DNA of 64,000 nucleotides from Hansfordia pulvinata (Eukaryota > Ascomycota > Sordariomycetes > Xylariales). Location of the stretch: assembly GCA_006538405.1 (NCBI GenBank), contig BJKQ01000037.1, positions 1 to 64,000 of the forward strand, given 5' to 3'. Position 1 is the stretch's first letter. Each line of letters begins with the position of its first letter. Made by a program: the position numbers and the translations under genes. Below are positions 63,945 through 64,000 of the stretch, in pieces. The notes under the pieces were generated by a model that worked only from the letters and a program-made list of their open reading frames with translations, did no database searches and was not told where the DNA came from.

Positions 63945-64000
63945 GGTTGAATCTTTGGGAAAGATTCTGAGTGGGATTTACTACCAAATTCCGGGGAACC
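63945..64000 (+). other. start of a group I intron in nad4 (partial)
   Basis: After CCTCCT the sequence GGTTGAATCTTTGGG no longer codes Nad4, and AATTCCGGGGAACC at the window end is a group I P/Q-like element. The rest lies beyond the window. Confidence 0.65.

Overview
The window is part of a very large, repeat-rich fungal mitochondrial genome, almost certainly from a basidiomycete (Agaricomycetes). The evidence is the standard fungal set (rns, rnl, nad, cox, cob, atp), TGA read as tryptophan in nearly every gene (genetic code 4), a tRNA-Trp with anticodon UCA, rps3 inside an rnl intron, and group I introns with LAGLIDADG or GIY-YIG endonucleases. The size, the hairpin-forming repeats that enter even coding sequence, and the gene order recall Rhizoctonia/Ceratobasidiaceae mitochondria. 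That placement is an inference from memory, not a search. Every gene found lies on the + strand. The window is an internal slice: it opens in the last exon of atp6 and closes just inside the first intron of nad4. No atp8 was seen.

Layout: atp6 3' end (frame broken) and a decayed ORF (0-1.4 kb); repeat-rich spacer; rns (2.9-4.6 kb); trnY, N, K, G, D, S, W; nad6; trnV; cox3; trnI, S, P; rnl with a 2.8-kb intron carrying rps3 (12.3-18.8 kb); a tRNA cluster T-E-M-M-L-A-F-L-Q-H-M (19.1-22.8 kb); nad2-nad3; atp9; cox2 and a large ORF; trnR(UCU), trnR(ACG); nad4L-nad5; a 17-nt minisatellite beside a GNAT acetyltransferase gene of nuclear character (39.0-40.2 kb); cob and a 972-residue ORF; trnC; cox1 with four introns and an extra 3'-exon-like ORF (48.0-56.5 kb); another ORF; nad1 with three introns; nad4 5' exon. 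With the three CAU tRNAs, both arginine and both serine and leucine tRNAs, the window encodes a tRNA for every amino acid.

The conserved genes encode subunits of respiratory complexes I, III, IV and V plus the organelle translation machinery. Two classic fungal overlaps are present but hidden by introns: nad2/nad3 and nad4L/nad5 each share a TAATG stop-start junction, and the upstream gene of each pair ends in a tiny 3' exon (11 and about 10 codons) beyond a group I intron.

Three themes stand out. First, modular dispersed repeats (hexamer arrays TTAACC and GGTTCT, a 15-nt unit TTTACACACGGAGAG, AAGCTC-type hairpins, and G-run/GGTACC/C-run palindromes) have spread through spacers, introns, both rRNA genes and reading frames (nad6, rps3, endonucleases, large ORFs), where they are translated in frame. 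Second, atp6, cox2, cob and cox1 are each followed by a membrane-anchored ORF of unknown function. One such ORF sits behind a second 3' splice-like junction in cox1 and begins with a degenerate copy of the cox1 3' exon. Third, there is foreign or remodelled material: the GNAT gene with TGG tryptophan codons, a duplicated atp9 leader, and two extra tRNA-like copies of trnR with changed anticodons. Exon boundaries were set by protein continuity plus the group I rule (exon ends in U, intron ends in G). They are accurate to a few bases but unproven.
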